Shown in pieces: positions 7,158 to 9,366 of a stretch of 9,366 nucleotides of DNA (within the stretch, counting starts at the first letter, position 1; every line of letters begins with the position of its first letter). The DNA comes from Helicobacteraceae bacterium (GTDB lineage Bacteria; Campylobacterota; Campylobacteria; Campylobacterales; SZUA-545). The stretch spans positions 1 through 9,366 of the forward strand of contig QKHD01000126.1 of the NCBI GenBank assembly GCA_003250175.1, in the 5' to 3' direction. The translations under genes were made by a program, and so were the position numbers. Under the pieces are notes generated by a model. That model worked only from the letters and a program-made list of their open reading frames with translations. It was not told the DNA's origin and did not search any database.

Positions 7158-8422
7158 CACTGAGTCGGTGGGCATCGAGCCCCTCGACGCCGGCGATCAT
7201 CGCCGCCGCGCCACCCACCTCTTCCAGGCCTGCTCGGCTCATGGAGATAATGGAGGACTTTTTCAAAAAGTTCTCCACACCCAGGGGGGAGAAGAAGCGT
7301 GCCGTGCCGCTAGTGGGCAGGGTGTGGTTGGGACCCGCCACGTAATCGCCGATTGCTTCGGGGGTGTTGTTGCCTAAAAAGATCGCCCCGGCGTGCTTGA
7401 TGAGCGGCAGCAGTTCGTGGGGGTTTTGGGTCATGATCTCCAGGTGCTCCGGAGCCATGCGGTTCATGGTATCGACGGCGTGGGACATATCCTGGGCAAC
7501 GATAATCACGCCGTTGGCTTCAATAGATTTGCGGGCGATCTCGGCGCGGGGAAGAATCCCCAGGGCCTTTTCCACCTCGACGGCAACCGCATCGGCCAGG
7601 GCCGCATCGTCGGTAATGAGAATGCTGCGCGCCATCTCGTCGTGTTCCGCCTGGGAGAGCAGGTCCATGGCCAGCAGGTCGGCTCGTGCCGTGCTGTCCG
7701 CCAGAATTCCGATCTCGGACGGTCCGGCGATCATGTCGATGTTGACTTCGCCAAAAAGCAGCTTTTTCGCCGTGGCGACGTAGATGTTTCCGGGGCCGGT
7801 GATGACATCGGCCTTGGGAATCGTCTGGGTACCGTAGGCCATGGCCGCGATGGCGGAGGCGCCCCCTACCTTGAAGATTTTGCTTACACCGCAGACATAG
7901 GCGGCTGCCAGAACCAGCGGATTGAGTTCGTCGCCGGGCGTGGGCACGCAGGCAACGATCTCTTCAACGCCCGCGACCTTGGCCGGTACGGCGTTCATCA
8001 GCATGGAGCTGGGGTAGCTAGCCTTGCCGCCGGGAATATAGAGGCCGGCACAATCCACAGGGGTGACTTTCTGGCCGAGCATGGAGCCGTTTTTTTCAAA
8101 ATCGATCCAGCTTTTGGGCATCTGCTTTTCGTGGAAGGACTTGATCCGCTCATAGAATCAGCGCCTCTTTGAGGTTGTCGTCCGTGGCGTGGTAGGCCGC
8201 TTCGATGGCGTCTTCGCTGATCATCAGGTCGCTGCCGGAATCCGGCGTCCACTTGTCAAACATGCCGATGTGACGGATCAGCGCCGCATCGCCCTCGTTT
8301 TTTACCTCGTCGATAATACCCAGAACGCGCCCGCTGACATCGCCCATGGAGGCCGTAGCCCCGGCGATGACCTCGGCAACCCGCGCGTCGAAATCCACAT
8401 CCCCGTGTGTAATGCGTTTCAT
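7135..8422 (-). pseudogene. hisD: Histidinol dehydrogenase, split by a frameshift
   Basis: HisD oxidises L-histidinol to histidine in two NAD+-dependent steps, the end of histidine synthesis. The reading frame from ATG 8422 (AAAAGG at 8432-8437, 9 nt upstream) gives 90 residues of normal HisD N-terminus and stops at TGA 8152-8150. The rest continues in the +1 frame from about 8154 to the TAA at 7135; the first ATG in that frame is 8121, giving 328 residues. Counted from that ATG, every expected active-site residue is present: SQAEH (Q157, H160), APEH (E225, H226), GDY (D259), NH (H266) and DAH (H318). The junction reads ATT-C-TAT where relatives have about two codons (Leu-Ala), so a net 5-nt loss would explain it. 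Restoring 5 nt gives 430 residues, the normal family length. Family and break are clear. Whether it is a true mutation, a consensus error or a tolerated frameshift is unknown. Confidence 0.88.
8150..8156 (-). other. Frameshift junction in hisD
   Basis: Minus-strand codons GCG CTG ATT CTA TGA end the first frame. The downstream HisD frame begins TAT GAG CGG at 8154. The codons expected between Ile and Tyr are reduced to a single C. There is no homopolymer here, so a typical run-length sequencing error is not the obvious cause. Confidence 0.85.
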
Positions 8423-8454
8423 GATTGAATACCTTTTAGTATGTTTTTGAAACC

Positions 8455-8474
8455 CTCCGGAGGCCTCTCCGGAG
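8455..8474. terminator. Inverted repeat (two copies of CTCCGGAG) between deaD and hisD
   Basis: Two copies of the palindrome CTCCGGAG (8455-8462 and 8467-8474) with a four-base loop can form an 8-bp stem on either strand. It lies 31 bp after the deaD stop and 32 bp before the hisD start. On the minus strand only GGTTTC follows, so it is a poor intrinsic terminator. It could instead be a transcript-end or processing hairpin, or part of the hisD leader. A possible -10 (TCTAAT, 8480-8475) lies just upstream. Confidence 0.4.
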
Positions 8475-8505
8475 ATTAGATAGACGTATTGTGCACTAAC
8501 GGCGC

Positions 8506-9366
8506 TTAGTAGCGCTTGCCACCGCGTCCGCCGTAGCTTTTGCGCTCACCCCGGTCGCCGCCGCGATCGCCGCGGTCACCACCACGCTCGCCTCGGTCAC
8601 GGTCACCGCCGCCGCTTCGGCTTTTGTTGCGGTTGAAACCGCCGCCCCGGTATCCGCCCTTGCCGCGGCCTTTGCCGCCGCCGTGGTCGTTTTTAACGCG
8701 AGACAGCATTTTTTCTACTTTGCTCGGGTCGATACCGATACGCTCCGGACCGGTTACCTTCTGCTGCTCGATGGCCAGGGAGATCAGTTTGAAGGCGATC
8801 TGGGAGATGTCCATCTCCTCTTCGAGCACTTTCAGAATCTCGCCCGCCGCGTCGCTGAGGGGCTGTTTTTTAATCGCTTCGACCATTTTGGATACGTGGG
8901 CTTTTTTCACGTCGCCCAGGGTCGGGATATGGTGCAGGACGATCTCGGTGCTGACGCTCTTTTTAATGCGCTGCAGCTCTCTAAACTCCATCGGTGTTAC
9001 GAGGGTGATCGCCACCCCTTTTTTCCCGGCACGGCCGGTTCGGCCGATACGGTGCACGTAGCTCTCCGCATCGAAGGGAATGTGGTAGTTGAAGACGTGG
9101 GTAACGTCGCTGACGTCCAGACCGCGTGCCGCAACGTCGGTAGCGATCAGGATGTCGATCTTGCCGGCACGGAAGCTTTTAATGACTTCTTCGCGCTGGT
9201 TTTGTTCCATATCGCCGTGCAGACCCTTGGCCAGGTAGCCGTGGGAGATGAGGGTCGTGGCCAGACGGTCAACCTCTTTTTTCATACGGCAGAAGATGAT
9301 GGTCTTTTTCGCATCCTGGGAGTCGATCAGACGCACCGTCGCATCGTCGCGCTCGTACTCTTCGAT
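8506..9366 (-). CDS. deaD: DEAD-box RNA helicase, DeaD/CsdA type (5' part beyond window)
   Basis: ATP-dependent RNA unwinding, likely in ribosome assembly or mRNA turnover. Only the C-terminal 286 residues are visible, and the frame runs off the right edge without a stop. Numbering from the edge, helicase domain 2 shows motif IV (IIFCR, 23-27), HGDMEQNQRE (50-59), motif V (ATDVAARGLD, 75-84) and motif VI (HRIGRTGRAGKKG, 105-117). A helical stretch (about 145-225) resembles the dimerisation region after the core in E. coli CsdA. The last 60 residues are a disordered Gly/Arg/Asp tail, probably a non-specific RNA-binding extension. The first RecA-like domain with the DEAD box is outside the window. 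The assignment to DeaD rather than RhlE rests on the CsdA-like region. Confidence 0.9.
   Translation of the reverse strand: MEEYERDDATVRLIDSQDAKKTIIFCRMKKEVDRLATTLISHGYLAKGLHGDMEQNQREEVIKSFRAGKIDILIATDVAARGLDVSDVTHVFNYHIPFDAESYVHRIGRTGRAGKKGVAITLVTPMEFRELQRIKKSVSTEIVLHHIPTLGDVKKAHVSKMVEAIKKQPLSDAAGEILKVLEEEMDISQIAFKLISLAIEQQKVTGPERIGIDPSKVEKMLSRVKNDHGGGKGRGKGGYRGGGFNRNKSRSGGGDRDRGERGGDRGDRGGDRGERKSYGGRGGKRY
8542..8613 (-). repeat. Low-complexity GGD/RGD/RGE codon repeats in the deaD tail
   Basis: Within the helicase tail the coding strand repeats degenerate GGTGACCG/GGCGATCG-like units, encoding runs of Gly, Arg, Asp and Glu (RGGDRGD, RGGDRGE). The period is irregular, mostly 6-9 bp, and the repeats stay in frame. 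Such tracts expand and contract easily between strains. Confidence 0.7.

Noticed and set aside
5894..7345. Long plus-strand open frame (483 codons) opposite argG and the end of hisD
   Set aside because: It is antisense to argG, whose protein is clearly conserved. The translation has no recognisable motif and spans two real genes; it is an effect of GC-rich codon use.
8150..8172. Programmed +1 frameshift in hisD, as in prfB
   Set aside because: CTA TGA is not the CTT TGA slip site and the SD-like AGAGG is 8 nt away rather than about 3. Slipping there would also drop the conserved Ala-Tyr. A small deletion or sequence error is simpler.
8423..8505. Histidine leader-peptide attenuator upstream of hisD
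   Set aside because: There is no short open frame with a run of histidine codons and no alternative terminator/antiterminator pair.
8540..8615. Possible CRISPR-like or tandem repeat array
   Set aside because: The repeats are short, degenerate and in frame within the helicase tail; there are no spacers.

Overview
This window is a chromosomal housekeeping segment, most likely from a Campylobacterota (epsilonproteobacterial) genome of fairly high GC. The clue is the left-hand gene block: a DUF2018-type small protein, a small exported protein, a polyprenyl diphosphate synthase, hemA and proS. From memory, the same order occurs in Campylobacter and its relatives (C. jejuni Cj0539-Cj0543). The GC-rich composition points away from Campylobacter itself and toward a free-living relative of the Sulfurimonas/Sulfurovum/Nitratifractor type. 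That placement is inference. I see no prophage, insertion sequence, CRISPR array, tRNA or rRNA.

Layout. (1) Bases 1-4467, minus strand: a compact five-gene operon read right to left, DUF2018 protein > signal-peptide protein > polyprenyl diphosphate synthase (TTG start) > hemA (GTG start) > proS (cut by the left edge). Every junction overlaps or is only 3 nt apart. It joins quinone side-chain synthesis, the first committed step of haem synthesis and prolyl-tRNA charging. (2) Bases 4468-4562: a 95-bp divergent promoter region with an 8-bp palindrome exactly midway between two candidate -10 boxes. (3) Bases 4563-5846, plus strand: a short malic enzyme. (4) Bases 5853-5870: a hairpin between the convergent malic enzyme and argG genes. 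(5) Bases 5879-7096, minus: argG, with its own promoter overlapping the end of hisD and a 12-bp palindrome near the predicted transcription start. (6) Bases 7135-8422, minus: hisD, split by a frameshift near 8155. Both halves are otherwise intact and keep all the expected catalytic residues. (7) Bases 8423-8505: a gap with a hairpin built from two copies of CTCCGGAG. (8) Bases 8506-9366, minus: the C-terminal half of a DeaD/CsdA-type RNA helicase with an Arg/Gly-rich tail.

The least ordinary observations are the broken hisD, the apparent excess of the palindromic 8-mer CTCCGGAG (eight copies, two of them forming the intergenic hairpin), the two promoter-associated palindromes, and the uncharacterised exported protein inside the quinone/haem operon. 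I found no convincing evidence of a wholly new multi-gene system.
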